Source: an uncultured Christensenella sp.
GTDB lineage: Bacteria > Bacillota > Clostridia > Christensenellales > UBA1242
Length of the DNA: 55,487 nt
Direction: 5' to 3'
Assembly (NCBI GenBank): GCA_949294455.1
Contig: CASFHD010000005.1
Span: forward strand, 1-55,487
Shown here: positions 9,374 to 17,636 of the stretch, in pieces
Position numbering within the stretch: position 1 is the stretch's first letter
Layout of the letters: each line of letters starts with the position of its first letter
Notes under the pieces: model-generated
What the model saw: only the letters and a program-made list of their open reading frames with translations
What the model was told of the DNA's origin: nothing
The model's database searches: none
Translations under genes and position numbers: made by a program

Positions 9374-10582
9374 ATGAAGAAATTTATAATGATAATATCA
9401 ACAATTTTTTTGGCTTTTGGGATTTATTTAATGTATCCTGTTTATTCCGCTATAAACTTGCCAGATAATATGTATGTTACAGATTCTGATTTGGATTATG
9501 TAAATGATAATAATGTTTTTAGTCCGTTTGTTAAACTTGATTTTGATAGTGATATAGAAGTGGGAAGTCTAGATTTTGGTACAAGAACCGTAGATGTAAA
9601 TCTATTTAACTTGTTTACAATAAAAAAAATTGAAGTAAATTATTTAAAAGATGAAGAAGTAACTGTAGGTGGAAATGCTGTTGGTTTTAGTTTAAATTCA
9701 GATGGTGTAATAGTTGTTGGTACTAATCCGGTTTTTACAATAGATGGAGAAAAAAATCCATTAAATGACTCTGGCATTGTAGAAGGAGATGTAATAACGG
9801 AAATAGCACACACTAAAATAAAAAATATAACAGATATAGATGATGTGATTAACTCTTTGGACAACCGAGGTAGAGAACTTCCTATCAACGTTATGAGAGA
9901 TGAAAAATTGATAGAACTTAAAATAACACCTGCACTTGATTTGCTTAGTGGGAAATATAAATTAGGTATGTGGGTTAAAAATAGCACAAGTGGGGTTGGA
10001 ACAATTACATACATAAAAGATAATGGTAGATTTGGCGCAGTAGGACACCCCATAACAGATGCAAATTTTAAAGAAAGTTACGATTTGGGTGGTGGAAAAG
10101 TTTATCTGTGCAAACTATTAGGAATAAAAAAAGGTACAAAATTGCAAGTTGGTGAATTAAGAGGAAGTTTGGATTTATCAGAAGATGCAATAGGTGTAGC
10201 TGATACAAATTGTAAATATGGTGTTTATGGAAATTTAAACTCTACCAATCAACTAGATGTTAGCAGAAAAGCACATTTAGGTGGAAGACTTTCAATAAAA
10301 TGTGGAAAAGCACAAATTTATGTTGCACTAGATGGAATAGAAGCTAAACCTTATGATATAGAAATTGTAAAAACTAACACACAAAAAAAAGCAGATGAAA
10401 AGTCTTTAGTTTTGCGAATTACGGATGAAGAATTGTTAGAAAAAACGGGTGGAATTGTTCAAGGTATGAGTGGAAGTCCTATTGTTCAAGATGGAAAGCT
10501 CATTGGGGCTGTAACACATGTGTTTGTAGGAGAGCCTACTATGGGTTACGGTGTTTATATAGATTGGATGATTAATAATTAA
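9374..10582 (+). CDS. spoIVB: Stage IV sporulation protein B (S55 serine peptidase)
   Basis: Forespore-secreted PDZ serine protease that, in Bacillus, cleaves SpoIVFA and so triggers pro-sigma-K processing. I set the start at ATG 9374 (MKKFIMII), downstream of the TATAAT at 9328; an in-frame TTG at 9335 would sit almost on the transcription start. Neither has a clear ribosome site. Residues 3-25 are a signal or membrane segment, a PDZ domain lies at about 90-180 (SGIVEGDVITEI), and the S55 catalytic domain follows with the His in GRFGAVGHPITD and the Ser in GMSGSPIV. The spo0A gene that often follows spoIVB is not present here. It is good evidence that the organism forms spores. Confidence 0.92.
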   Translation: MKKFIMIISTIFLAFGIYLMYPVYSAINLPDNMYVTDSDLDYVNDNNVFSPFVKLDFDSDIEVGSLDFGTRTVDVNLFNLFTIKKIEVNYLKDEEVTVGGNAVGFSLNSDGVIVVGTNPVFTIDGEKNPLNDSGIVEGDVITEIAHTKIKNITDIDDVINSLDNRGRELPINVMRDEKLIELKITPALDLLSGKYKLGMWVKNSTSGVGTITYIKDNGRFGAVGHPITDANFKESYDLGGGKVYLCKLLGIKKGTKLQVGELRGSLDLSEDAIGVADTNCKYGVYGNLNSTNQLDVSRKAHLGGRLSIKCGKAQIYVALDGIEAKPYDIEIVKTNTQKKADEKSLVLRITDEELLEKTGGIVQGMSGSPIVQDGKLIGAVTHVFVGEPTMGYGVYIDWMINN

Positions 10583-10804
10583 TTTGATTAATGATTAATT
10601 GTTTTTATATTGTTCAAATGCTTATGATGAAATTTATTATAGCAATAATTTATCACTTTAATCTTTGATTAATCTTTAAGTATAAATATTAAATATTCAC
10701 CTTATAAATATTTTAACAAAAACAATATAAATATTAAAAATTTACTGAAAAATAAAGAGCATATTAAAAATTTTAAAATAAAAACATAAAATTAAAATAA
10801 TTAT

Positions 10805-10833
10805 TTGTCAAAAATATATTTAAGTGGTATATT
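10805..10833 (+). promoter_or_regulatory. Promoter of lipoprotein gene
   Basis: TTGTCA (10805-10810), a 17-base gap and TATATT (10828-10833), followed by AAGGGGAG and the ATG at 10855. The rest of the spacer 10583-10804 is AT-rich with nothing else recognisable. Confidence 0.6.
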
Positions 10834-10854
10834 ATTTACGCAAGGGGAGTACTT

Positions 10855-11373
10855 ATGAAAAAATTATTAAGTTTTGTTTTATGTCTTTTTATTGTTCCGT
10901 GTGCATTAGTTTTGTGTGCTTGTTCAGATGGTAATACTGAAAATAAAACACCTGACGCTTTTGTTGAATCTGGAAAAACTTTTGTATATGTTGACACGCA
11001 GACTAAATGGAATAATAATATTACAGATGAAGAAATAGATAGCATTTTATCAAATTTTGGATTTTCATCAGCTAATGACTATCTACAAGCACAAGCAAGT
11101 TTAATTCACGAATTTGCTAGAACTTACAAATTAGAATTCGGTAATAATGGTGAATTAAAAATATATTCAACATCTGATAGTGAACCATATAGTTTGTATT
11201 ATGAAAGAAATAATGACACTATCAAAATTTATGCAGACCAACAAAAAACTGAATGGGTTGTTCCTGTAGGATTATATATTGATGATGAATTTAAAATTGT
11301 TGGAAATGAATTGCACACTAATGTGTCAATAGATGTAGTAATCGCAGATATTAAATTTGAAGTTCAAGAATAA
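10855..11373 (+). CDS. Small secreted lipoprotein, unknown function
   Basis: A 172-residue protein with a lipoprotein signal: MKK, a hydrophobic stretch, then LCAC with the lipidated Cys at about residue 23. The mature part is acidic and rich in Asn/Asp and aromatic residues (for example FVYVDTQTKWNNNI and EPYSLYYERNNDTI). It fits a small beta-rich outer-surface domain, but I recognise no family. It is monocistronic, with its own promoter and a strong terminator. The start has a near-perfect AAGGGGAG ribosome site. Confidence 0.8.
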   Translation: MKKLLSFVLCLFIVPCALVLCACSDGNTENKTPDAFVESGKTFVYVDTQTKWNNNITDEEIDSILSNFGFSSANDYLQAQASLIHEFARTYKLEFGNNGELKIYSTSDSEPYSLYYERNNDTIKIYADQQKTEWVVPVGLYIDDEFKIVGNELHTNVSIDVVIADIKFEVQE

Positions 11374-11375
11374 AC

Positions 11376-11409
11376 AAATATGATAGGAAACGCCTATCAT
11401 ATTTTTCTT
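11376..11409 (+). terminator. Terminator of lipoprotein gene
   Basis: A perfect 12-bp stem (11376-11387 with 11393-11404, core ATGATAGG/CCTATCAT), a 5-base loop and a T-rich tail. Confidence 0.9.
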
Positions 11410-11436
11410 TACAATATTATTATTTTGTGTTATAAT
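11408..11436 (+). promoter_or_regulatory. Promoter for tRNA-Gly transcript
   Basis: TTTACA (11408-11413), a 17-base gap and TATAAT (11431-11436). It is almost ideal and points to the tRNA at 11580. The 11437-11579 stretch would be a 5' leader removed by RNase P; I see no gene in it. Confidence 0.7.
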
Positions 11437-11579
11437 ACGCTCATAAATAAATATAATTAGCAATATAAATGTGAAAAATCTTTATAATACAAACGGTTTA
11501 ACATTAAATAAAAGAATTTAATAATAATGAAATAGAGTTATATTTTTGAATATCAATTTGTATTTTTAAGGGTTTGCAT

Positions 11580-11653
11580 GCGAATGTAGTTTAATGGTAG
11601 AACTTTAGCTTCCCAAGCTAATAGCGGGAGTTCGATTCTCCTCATTCGCTCCA
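11580..11653 (+). tRNA. tRNA-Gly (anticodon CCC)
   Basis: A 74-nt cloverleaf with encoded CCA. The acceptor GCGAATG (11580-11586) pairs with CATTCGC (11643-11649), followed by discriminator T and CCA. The D-arm is GTTT/GAAC, and the anticodon stem TTAGC/GCTAA encloses the loop TTCCCAA, giving anticodon CCC at 11612-11614, which reads GGG. The T-arm is GGGAG, TTCGATT, CTCCT. All stems pair well. Confidence 0.95.
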
Positions 11654-11749
11654 ATTATTCAAACATTTAGTGTATTTACAAACTATATGTTTGTTTTTTT
11701 ATTTTTAATAAATAATTTTTATTATTTTTTATTTAGCATATTTATTTGT

Positions 11750-12028
11750 CTATTGATTGATTTTTATATTATTTATTATTGTTTTTAAATAAATATTTTC
11801 ATTTTTAATTTTATTTAATTCTCTTGTTTTCGTATCTAGTGCGTTTTGTAATAATTCACACTCTTTTTGTAATCTATATAATTCGCTTTCACTTTCTATA
11901 AATATTTTTTCTTTTATTATATTTAATACACCACTAAACAATGCACTGATATCTTCATCAGTGAATTCACTTTCATTATTATATAATTTTGTGTCGATAA
12001 CTTTTATAAAATCATTTCTATCTTTCAT
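11750..12028 (-). CDS. Small predicted coiled-coil protein, unknown
   Basis: A 92-residue acidic/lysine-rich protein. The C-terminal half (residues about 45-85, LYRLQKECELLQNALD onward) has heptad-like leucines and is likely a coiled coil; the N-terminal half is helical. There is no signal peptide or membrane segment. No clear ribosome site precedes the ATG. It diverges from the gene at 12091 with a 62-base spacer that would hold both promoters. I do not recognise a family. Confidence 0.5.
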   Translation of the reverse strand: MKDRNDFIKVIDTKLYNNESEFTDEDISALFSGVLNIIKEKIFIESESELYRLQKECELLQNALDTKTRELNKIKNENIYLKTIINNIKINQ

Positions 12029-12090
12029 ACATTTATTATTTACTAAATTTTATTTTTAACACTTGATTTTTTAACTTCATATAAATATTT

Positions 12091-13002
12091 GTGAGATTTT
12101 TTATAAATTTTAGATTTGATTGTTTTATTGCAAATTATAATTCAAATGCTGTTGCTTCACCATTGGATTTTTTTGAATTAAGCAGTGAAGAATTATCATC
12201 TCCTATAAATATATTCCCAAAGAGTGATATTTTGCAACAAATAGTCATTCTACCTATTTGGGAAATGCAAAGGAATAGAACTATAATAATAAATGATTGC
12301 TGTCTTATATTTGTTTGCCCTAAATATAAAATTTTTAATTCGAGATGTGAAAAATCAATCGAAATTGATGATATTATTTATGATATAAAATTATCGTTAA
12401 ATCATATAAGCGTGTATAAAAATGGCAATTTGTTGATAGAAAAATATTTTGAAAAAAGTATACAATCTTATCAAATTTCTAAGAAAAAAATTAATGAAAA
12501 AAGCATATTATTTATTTCTTTGGTTTATGATAAATATAACTACATTATAATATTGAAAGATGATAAAAAAATTTATAGTGATTTTGTACTAAAAGATGTT
12601 AATTTTAACAAAGATGATTTAGAAAATACGAAAATAATTTCTTATAATGTTAATTGTTTTGGTTTTAGAAAAATGGTTATCTTAAACAAAGACAATTCAA
12701 TTTGCCATTTAGTAAAAAAGAAAAACAATAAATTTGTTTATGATAATTTAGATATTACATTTAAGTTTTTACAAGCAATTCAATTTAAGGCGTTTTCTTT
12801 AACTCGTGATATGCTATCTAGCAACTTTTCAAAAATTTCTAATGAAAATTTAATTAATTATTTCAAAGACTTTGATAGTTTTGATAAATTAGATTTTATA
12901 CGAAATAATTTATATGTATTATTTAAAAATGATAAAGTATTATCAGTTATATCATTTGATGTAAAAAATAACTTAATTTACGATATTAAAAGACATTTTT
13001 GA
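12091..13002 (+). CDS. Orphan protein of unknown function
   Basis: A 303-residue reading frame starting at GTG 12091, with codon use like its neighbours and no overlap with other genes. The sequence alternates short beta-like stretches (TIIINDCCLIFVCP, HISVYKNGNLLIE, NYIIILKDDKKIYS) and ends in a helical region after residue 215. There are no membrane segments and no catalytic motif I can name. The spacing of hydrophobic strands and D/N-rich turns could suit a beta-sandwich or propeller-like fold, but that is a guess. The exact start is uncertain because no ribosome site is visible. Confidence 0.6.
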   Translation: MRFFINFRFDCFIANYNSNAVASPLDFFELSSEELSSPINIFPKSDILQQIVILPIWEMQRNRTIIINDCCLIFVCPKYKIFNSRCEKSIEIDDIIYDIKLSLNHISVYKNGNLLIEKYFEKSIQSYQISKKKINEKSILFISLVYDKYNYIIILKDDKKIYSDFVLKDVNFNKDDLENTKIISYNVNCFGFRKMVILNKDNSICHLVKKKNNKFVYDNLDITFKFLQAIQFKAFSLTRDMLSSNFSKISNENLINYFKDFDSFDKLDFIRNNLYVLFKNDKVLSVISFDVKNNLIYDIKRHF

Positions 13003-13024
13003 TAAAAAAATTTATCTAAGTATC

Positions 13025-13053
13025 TTGAAATTCATAAAGTCTAATGATATAAT
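13025..13053 (+). promoter_or_regulatory. Promoter of the Fic fusion gene
   Basis: TTGAAA (13025-13030), a 17-base gap and TATAAT (13048-13053), with AAGGA ahead of the ATG at 13092. Confidence 0.7.
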
Positions 13054-13091
13054 TTGCGTAGTTTTTATAATTAAATTTACTAAGGATAAAT

Positions 13092-14690
13092 ATGAAACAA
13101 GATTCAACAAATTATTTGAAAAAATTAATATCAAGCGGAACTAGAATGAATAAATTTGATTTGTTAGTTAAGGAAATTTTTGAAGAGCTAGATTTAAAAA
13201 GAAGTTATATGGATATGACTCCTATTTATGATATTTGCAATTCTTTAGGTATTAATATCGTTACAACAGATTATAAAGCTGGTGGAGATGTGGCTCAGTT
13301 TATTTCAAGGAAAGATAAACGTCCATACATAAGCGTAGATTATACAACTAATTGCAGGCGTGTTAGATTTAATATTGCAACAATGTTATATTGTGCTTTG
13401 TTAGACAATAATAATACAAATTATGTTGTAACAAAAATTCCAGATAATAAAAAATTACATAATGCAAAAAAATTTGCTTCTTGTCTATTATTGCCTAGAA
13501 ATCATTTAGAATCTGTGTTATTTGAAAAAACTGATATAGGAAATTATAAATATTTAATTAAACAAAACGATAATTATGTAATTCCTTTTAGCTACATACA
13601 CTATATAGCCGAAAGATTTGGTGTTGAATTTTCTGTTTGTGCAAAACGCATTTTTTACTCAAATTTAGTAAAAATTGATGGTGTAGATAATATTTATACA
13701 TTAAGGAGCAAACTTTTGGAGCCTGAAGCTTCAAAAAGTGTAAGAAAAAAGTATATTGATTTTTATGATGAACATGATTTTGTTTTATTAAAATATTTGA
13801 TTAATAATCTTTATTTTCCGAAAATAACAAAAATAAGTGAAGAAATTTGTGAAAAATTAAGAAGAGAAACTGTAAAAAATGACTCAATAATTGAAGGAGT
13901 TGTTAGTTCAGCGAGGGGTATAGAAAAATTTTTAAACAAATATAAATCAAATCAATTGCAAGAACTTTTTAAATTATCCATTTCTCAAAGAATAATGATT
14001 GGACATTATGAAACTATTAAAGAATTAGAAAATATTCCATTTAATAAGTATTTTTTTAACGAATTACACTCTCGATTGTTCAAATATGCTCAAACATCGC
14101 CCGAAGAAATCGAATGGTTGGAAAATCCTCAAAATTGTAATAGAAGTGGTAAAGATGATTTTATAGATTTTATTCCTGGACAATTTAGAAAAACTCAAAA
14201 TGCTATTATGAGGGCAAGATTTGAAACAGACAGTATTGAAGATATTTATTTTAATATGAATAATTTATATTATGATGCAAAATATTTATTAGATAATAAA
14301 GACAACTATAATAATTATGATTATATAAACAAAGTCAACAATTTAGTTCATAGGTTTTGTGTTTGTCATCCTTTTGAAGATGGGAATGGCAGAGTGGCAA
14401 GATTGTTTATGAATTATCTGTTTGTAAAAAAAGGTTTGCCGCCTGTGTATATAAATGCATCTAATCAAAGAAAATCATATATAAACGCATTAATTTGTTT
14501 ATCAGATGCTTGTAGAAGAAAATTATGCGAACAAATTGATTATAGAAAATTGAACTTAATTATTATGAAATGTATGTTAGAAACAGAGTGTTTATTTTAT
14601 CCTAAAAAGAAAATGCTCTCTCAACCAATAGAATATATAGAAGACCAAAAAAGAAATGAAGAAATATATGAAAGAACGCATAATCTTTAA
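13092..14690 (+). CDS. ImmA/IrrE-like (inactive) plus Fic AMP-transferase fusion
   Basis: A 532-residue two-domain protein. Residues about 40-215 resemble an ImmA/IrrE metallopeptidase-like domain: the RFNIATMLYCALLD helix sits where the HExxH zinc motif should be but lacks both histidines and the Glu, while the later AKKFASCLLLPRN segment matches the usual post-motif helix (ANxFAxxLLMP). Residues about 270-480 are a Fic domain with a full catalytic loop, HPFEDGNGR, preceded by an NDSIIEG segment resembling the inhibitory (S/T)xxxE(G/N) helix, though shifted. Fic enzymes transfer AMP (or similar groups) from nucleotides to target proteins. The pseudo-peptidase may sense or bind a target. No antitoxin gene is adjacent, so the self-inhibitory helix may suffice. 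It lies 177 bases outside the mobile element. Confidence 0.8.
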   Translation: MKQDSTNYLKKLISSGTRMNKFDLLVKEIFEELDLKRSYMDMTPIYDICNSLGINIVTTDYKAGGDVAQFISRKDKRPYISVDYTTNCRRVRFNIATMLYCALLDNNNTNYVVTKIPDNKKLHNAKKFASCLLLPRNHLESVLFEKTDIGNYKYLIKQNDNYVIPFSYIHYIAERFGVEFSVCAKRIFYSNLVKIDGVDNIYTLRSKLLEPEASKSVRKKYIDFYDEHDFVLLKYLINNLYFPKITKISEEICEKLRRETVKNDSIIEGVVSSARGIEKFLNKYKSNQLQELFKLSISQRIMIGHYETIKELENIPFNKYFFNELHSRLFKYAQTSPEEIEWLENPQNCNRSGKDDFIDFIPGQFRKTQNAIMRARFETDSIEDIYFNMNNLYYDAKYLLDNKDNYNNYDYINKVNNLVHRFCVCHPFEDGNGRVARLFMNYLFVKKGLPPVYINASNQRKSYINALICLSDACRRKLCEQIDYRKLNLIIMKCMLETECLFYPKKKMLSQPIEYIEDQKRNEEIYERTHNL

Positions 14691-14867
14691 ATAAGTATAA
14701 ACGATAATGATTATTATAATAATTGTATATTTTGCTAAGATAGATATTTTTGTATCATTAAATTGTTTCAAAATAAATTTAAAGGTATAGCTATAAATAA
14801 AAAGTTCAGTAATTTATCAGTTGCTGAATTTTTTTATAAACTATTAGTATTTAAAATTAATAAATTG

Positions 14868-14913
14868 TGGTGCTCCACGAGGGATTCTAACCCCCAACCC
14901 TTGGTTCCGAAGA
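14868..14913. repeat. Left attachment site (attL): displaced 3' half of tRNA-Arg
   Basis: These 46 bases are identical to 30828-30873, the 3' half (anticodon loop to CCA) of the intact tRNA-Arg. The remaining 5' half is absent here. This is the standard footprint of a tyrosine-recombinase element inserted at a tRNA 3' end: one end keeps the working tRNA, the other keeps the displaced half. Confidence 0.92.
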
Positions 14914-15080
14914 AATTGAAACCATTTGCCATGAGTTCGACTTTTTGTATCATATTTTACCATAAAATACCATATCAAAAATATCTCAATCCCTTTATTT
15001 ATCGGCATTTTAACCACTTCATCTTATCGAACAATATTATACAATACAAACACGAAAAAATACAACACTAAACACCCCAT

Positions 15081-15115
15081 TTGCAAAAATCTTGCATTTT
15101 TCTTGCAAAAATTTG
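15081..15115 (+). repeat. Integrase arm-type repeats, left end
   Basis: AAAAATCTTGCA (15085-15096) and TTGCAAAAATTTG (15103-15115) both recur exactly at the right end (30558-30569 and 30619-30631). Short repeats at both ends outside the core site are typical arm sites bound by the N-terminal domain of lambda-type integrases. Confidence 0.6.
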
Positions 15116-15121
15116 TAGCAG

Positions 15122-15997
15122 TTATGAGTTTAGTAATTTTCTACCAATGTTTATATCTCTTTTGAAGTTATCATTTTCTTTGCTTTGTTTCCAAAGTTTT
15201 TCTTTTCTGTCTTCCAATTTTCTCTCAAATCCCAATGTTTTAAAACACTTTTCCACATCTTTGCAATAATACATTTGGTCATAGATAAACCATTCATAAT
15301 ATCCATCTCTTATATGTAGAACATATTCATTCGGAGAAATTGGTTCGGATTTATTGCCATCAACTTGTAAATTTACAACATCTTGATACCAATAGTTTCC
15401 GTTTGCATCTGCCATATAACAATTTAATTTTATGTTTTTAAGTTGTTGTAATTTTTTGGGATAAAATAATTTTAACTTAAAACATTCGTTTGGAAGTATC
15501 CAGTGAGGTATATACTGGTGATCTGAATAATAATTTTTTGCCCATGGCGTATATTTCCACGAATCAAATTCGTATTTAGAATAAATATTTACACCACTTT
15601 TGTATTCCAACTGAACAAAACCTGTTTCAATGGCACATTTGCCACAATTACGAATAATTATTTCTTTACAATCCCAAAAATTTTCATTTAGGTTTAATTT
15701 ATCATAATCAAAAATAATTCTTTCTTCCGTTTCCAATTGGGGTTTTATATATGGCAAAACATACAATTCTAATTCATCTTTTATTTTACAATCATTTTTT
15801 TGAATAACTTTTAATTGTGGACGATTAGCTATAATTTGCTTATTTTTTTCTTTATTCTTCTCGTATCTTTCTTGTTTCTTTAATTCATTTTCGTTTTTTA
15901 TTGTAAGTTTCACACCTAAATATGTAAATAAACCACCAATTAAACCACCTAAAATTGATGATATTATTGGAATAAAAAGGTTGTATAAAAAATCCAT
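15122..15997 (-). CDS. Cargo protein with N-terminal membrane anchor
   Basis: A 291-residue protein with one hydrophobic Gly-rich segment at residues 7-32 (FIPIISSILGGLIGG), a Lys/Glu-rich helix (35-58), and then a cytoplasmic beta-rich domain with many Tyr/Trp residues (SWKYTPWAKNYYSDHQ, GYYEWFIYDQMYY). AAGGAG lies 9 bases ahead of the ATG. It is the first gene inside the left end of the mobile element, transcribed toward the attachment site. I know no precise family; short membrane-anchored proteins of this build are common as accessory cargo. Any defence role is only guilt by association. Confidence 0.7.
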   Translation of the reverse strand: MDFLYNLFIPIISSILGGLIGGLFTYLGVKLTIKNENELKKQERYEKNKEKNKQIIANRPQLKVIQKNDCKIKDELELYVLPYIKPQLETEERIIFDYDKLNLNENFWDCKEIIIRNCGKCAIETGFVQLEYKSGVNIYSKYEFDSWKYTPWAKNYYSDHQYIPHWILPNECFKLKLFYPKKLQQLKNIKLNCYMADANGNYWYQDVVNLQVDGNKSEPISPNEYVLHIRDGYYEWFIYDQMYYCKDVEKCFKTLGFERKLEDRKEKLWKQSKENDNFKRDINIGRKLLNS

Positions 15998-16155
15998 ATA
16001 ATACAGCTCCTTTACTTACAACTATTATATCATAGTATCCTGAAATTTTATATGTGTTTATGAAAATTTTAAGAATAAACAGCATTGAGTTTCGCAACAA
16101 ATATTTGCTAAATTATGATAAGAAAATCAACGAAATTCTTAACTTAAAAATTTTC

Positions 16156-16180
16156 CTAATATATATTGATAATATATTAG
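16156..16180 (+). promoter_or_regulatory. Probable HipB operator
   Basis: A perfect 9-bp inverted repeat CTAATATAT/ATATATTAG with a 7-base centre, ending 7 bases before the -35 box of the hipBA promoter. HipB-type antitoxins repress their own operon by binding such palindromes. Confidence 0.6.
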
Positions 16181-16187
16181 CAATTAG

Positions 16188-16216
16188 TTGACATTATTGA
16201 ATAAAATTGCTAAAAT
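16188..16216 (+). promoter_or_regulatory. hipBA promoter
   Basis: TTGACA (16188-16193), a 17-base gap and TAAAAT (16211-16216). The -10 box touches an in-frame ATG at 16217, so the transcript should start near 16223. Confidence 0.75.
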
Positions 16217-16225
16217 ATGAGCATT

Positions 16226-16510
16226 ATGAAAGAAATGTATGATATAAATGATTTTGTTTCTGTTCCAACAGAAAGTAAAACGACAAATGATTTAGTTGAA
16301 AGATTTAAAAAGAGAAGAAAAGAATTAAAACTTTCACAAAAAGAATTGTCCAATAGGTCTGGTGTTTCTTATGCAAGCATTAGAAGATTTGAAAGTAATG
16401 GTGAAATATCTTTAACTTCTTTAATTAAACTAGCAAATGCCATTGATTGTTTAAATGATTTTGACGCATTGTTTAAGAATGCAAAAATCTCATCTTTAAA
16501 GGAGCTATAA
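16226..16510 (+). CDS. hipB: HipB-like XRE antitoxin/repressor
   Basis: A small DNA-binding antitoxin of 94 residues with an XRE helix-turn-helix at about residues 25-75 (LKLSQKELSNRSGVSYASIRR). I prefer ATG 16226 because the -10 box ends at 16216 and transcription should begin near 16223, making the mRNA almost leaderless; ATG 16217 or 16235 are alternatives. The N-terminus (YDINDFVSVPTESKTT) is an extended arm. Its stop overlaps the toxin start by one base (TAATG) and the toxin's ribosome site AAAGGAG is inside it, giving tight translational coupling. A perfect palindrome sits next to the promoter, consistent with autoregulation. Confidence 0.88.
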   Translation: MKEMYDINDFVSVPTESKTTNDLVERFKKRRKELKLSQKELSNRSGVSYASIRRFESNGEISLTSLIKLANAIDCLNDFDALFKNAKISSLKEL

Positions 16511-17610
16511 TGGAAATTCAAAATGTTAAAAAGCTTGTGGTAAAATATAATGGCACAATCGTTGGATATTTAGCAGAACTTGAAGACAATAAAATAGGTT
16601 TTCAATATGACGAGAACTGGGTAAAAACAGGTTTTTCTATTTCTCCATTTTCTTTGCCACTTTCAAATAAAGTTTATATAAATGAAAAACTAACTTTTAA
16701 TGGATTGTATGGTGTTTTTCAAGATAGTTTACCAGATGGTTGGGGTGAACTATTATTAAGTAGAATGTTATCTAAAAAAGGAATAAATCCTAATAAAATA
16801 TCTCCACTTACAAAACTAACCCTTGTTAGTAGAAATGGTCTTGGTGGACTTTCATATGAACCTTGCCAGACACAAGAAGAGAGTGAAATAGATTTTGATT
16901 TAGATGAAATTGCAAAAGAAGCAAGGGAGTTACTAGAAGATGAAAGTATAGATATTGATTTAGATAAAATCTATAACCTTGGTGGAAGTTCTGGTGGCGC
17001 TAGACCAAAAGCACATATAAAGATAGACAACGGCTATTGGATTATCAAATTTCCTTGCATTATAGACCCAAAGAATATTGGAGAACAAGAATACAAAGCA
17101 AATACACTAGCAAAAGAATGTAGTATAAATGTTAATGAATTCAAGTTGTTTAAATCTAAAATATGTTCAGGTTATTTTGGAGCTAAAAGATTTGATAGAA
17201 AGGACGGCAAACGAGTTCATATGATTTCTTTATCATCTCTACTTGAAACAACCCACAGAATACCTAATTTAGATTATATGCACTTGTTTCAAGTAATACA
17301 AAACATTTGCGTAGATAAAAGCGACATTATAGAAGCTTATAAAAGAATGTGCTTTAATGTTTTATATAAAAATAAAGATGATCACGGCAAAAACTTTTCT
17401 TTTTTGTATGATGAAGATAAAAAGGGCTATGTTTTATCCCCAGCATACGACTTAACAAAAACACCAAATAAATTAGAACACGAAATGACAGTCAACGGAA
17501 ACGCCAATCCAACAAAAGAAGATTTGCTAAATATTGGTAAACAATTAAAACTATCAAACAAATTTTGCAATGAAATAATTGAGAATATATTGTATGTGAT
17601 TTATTACTAA
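16510..17610 (+). CDS. hipA: HipA-family serine/threonine kinase toxin
   Basis: Toxin of a type II system; HipA kinases in Escherichia coli phosphorylate glutamyl-tRNA synthetase and cause growth arrest. The 366 residues include the N-terminal subdomain (VGYLAELEDNKIGFQYD, then PFSLPLS) and the DSLPDGWGELLL motif. A glycine-rich nucleotide loop follows (GGSSGGARPKA). The catalytic segment is KNKDDHGKNFSF, and PAYDLT supplies the metal-binding Asp. All core kinase residues appear intact, so it is probably active. It is somewhat shorter than the roughly 440-residue E. coli protein. It is coupled to hipB, and only 26 bases separate it from gajA downstream, so toxin and defence genes may share one transcript. 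Confidence 0.9.
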   Translation: MEIQNVKKLVVKYNGTIVGYLAELEDNKIGFQYDENWVKTGFSISPFSLPLSNKVYINEKLTFNGLYGVFQDSLPDGWGELLLSRMLSKKGINPNKISPLTKLTLVSRNGLGGLSYEPCQTQEESEIDFDLDEIAKEARELLEDESIDIDLDKIYNLGGSSGGARPKAHIKIDNGYWIIKFPCIIDPKNIGEQEYKANTLAKECSINVNEFKLFKSKICSGYFGAKRFDRKDGKRVHMISLSSLLETTHRIPNLDYMHLFQVIQNICVDKSDIIEAYKRMCFNVLYKNKDDHGKNFSFLYDEDKKGYVLSPAYDLTKTPNKLEHEMTVNGNANPTKEDLLNIGKQLKLSNKFCNEIIENILYVIYY

Positions 17611-17636
17611 AAAACGAAAGGAGAAAGATATAATTT

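Larger units (their letters stand above)
14691..15121. other. Spacer holding the left element boundary
   Basis: No real gene. It contains the 46-bp tRNA-Arg 3'-half copy (14868-14913, listed separately) and integrase arm-like repeats at 15081-15115. A reading frame can be drawn across 14763-15071, but it runs through the attachment site and has no ribosome site. Confidence 0.7.

Noticed and set aside
9640..10053. A minus-strand frame inside spoIVB
   Set aside because: Shadow frame with low-complexity composition; spoIVB motifs run through the region on the plus strand.
14763..15071. A plus-strand reading frame of about 100 codons
   Set aside because: It runs straight through the tRNA-derived attachment site, has no ribosome site and no protein-like composition.
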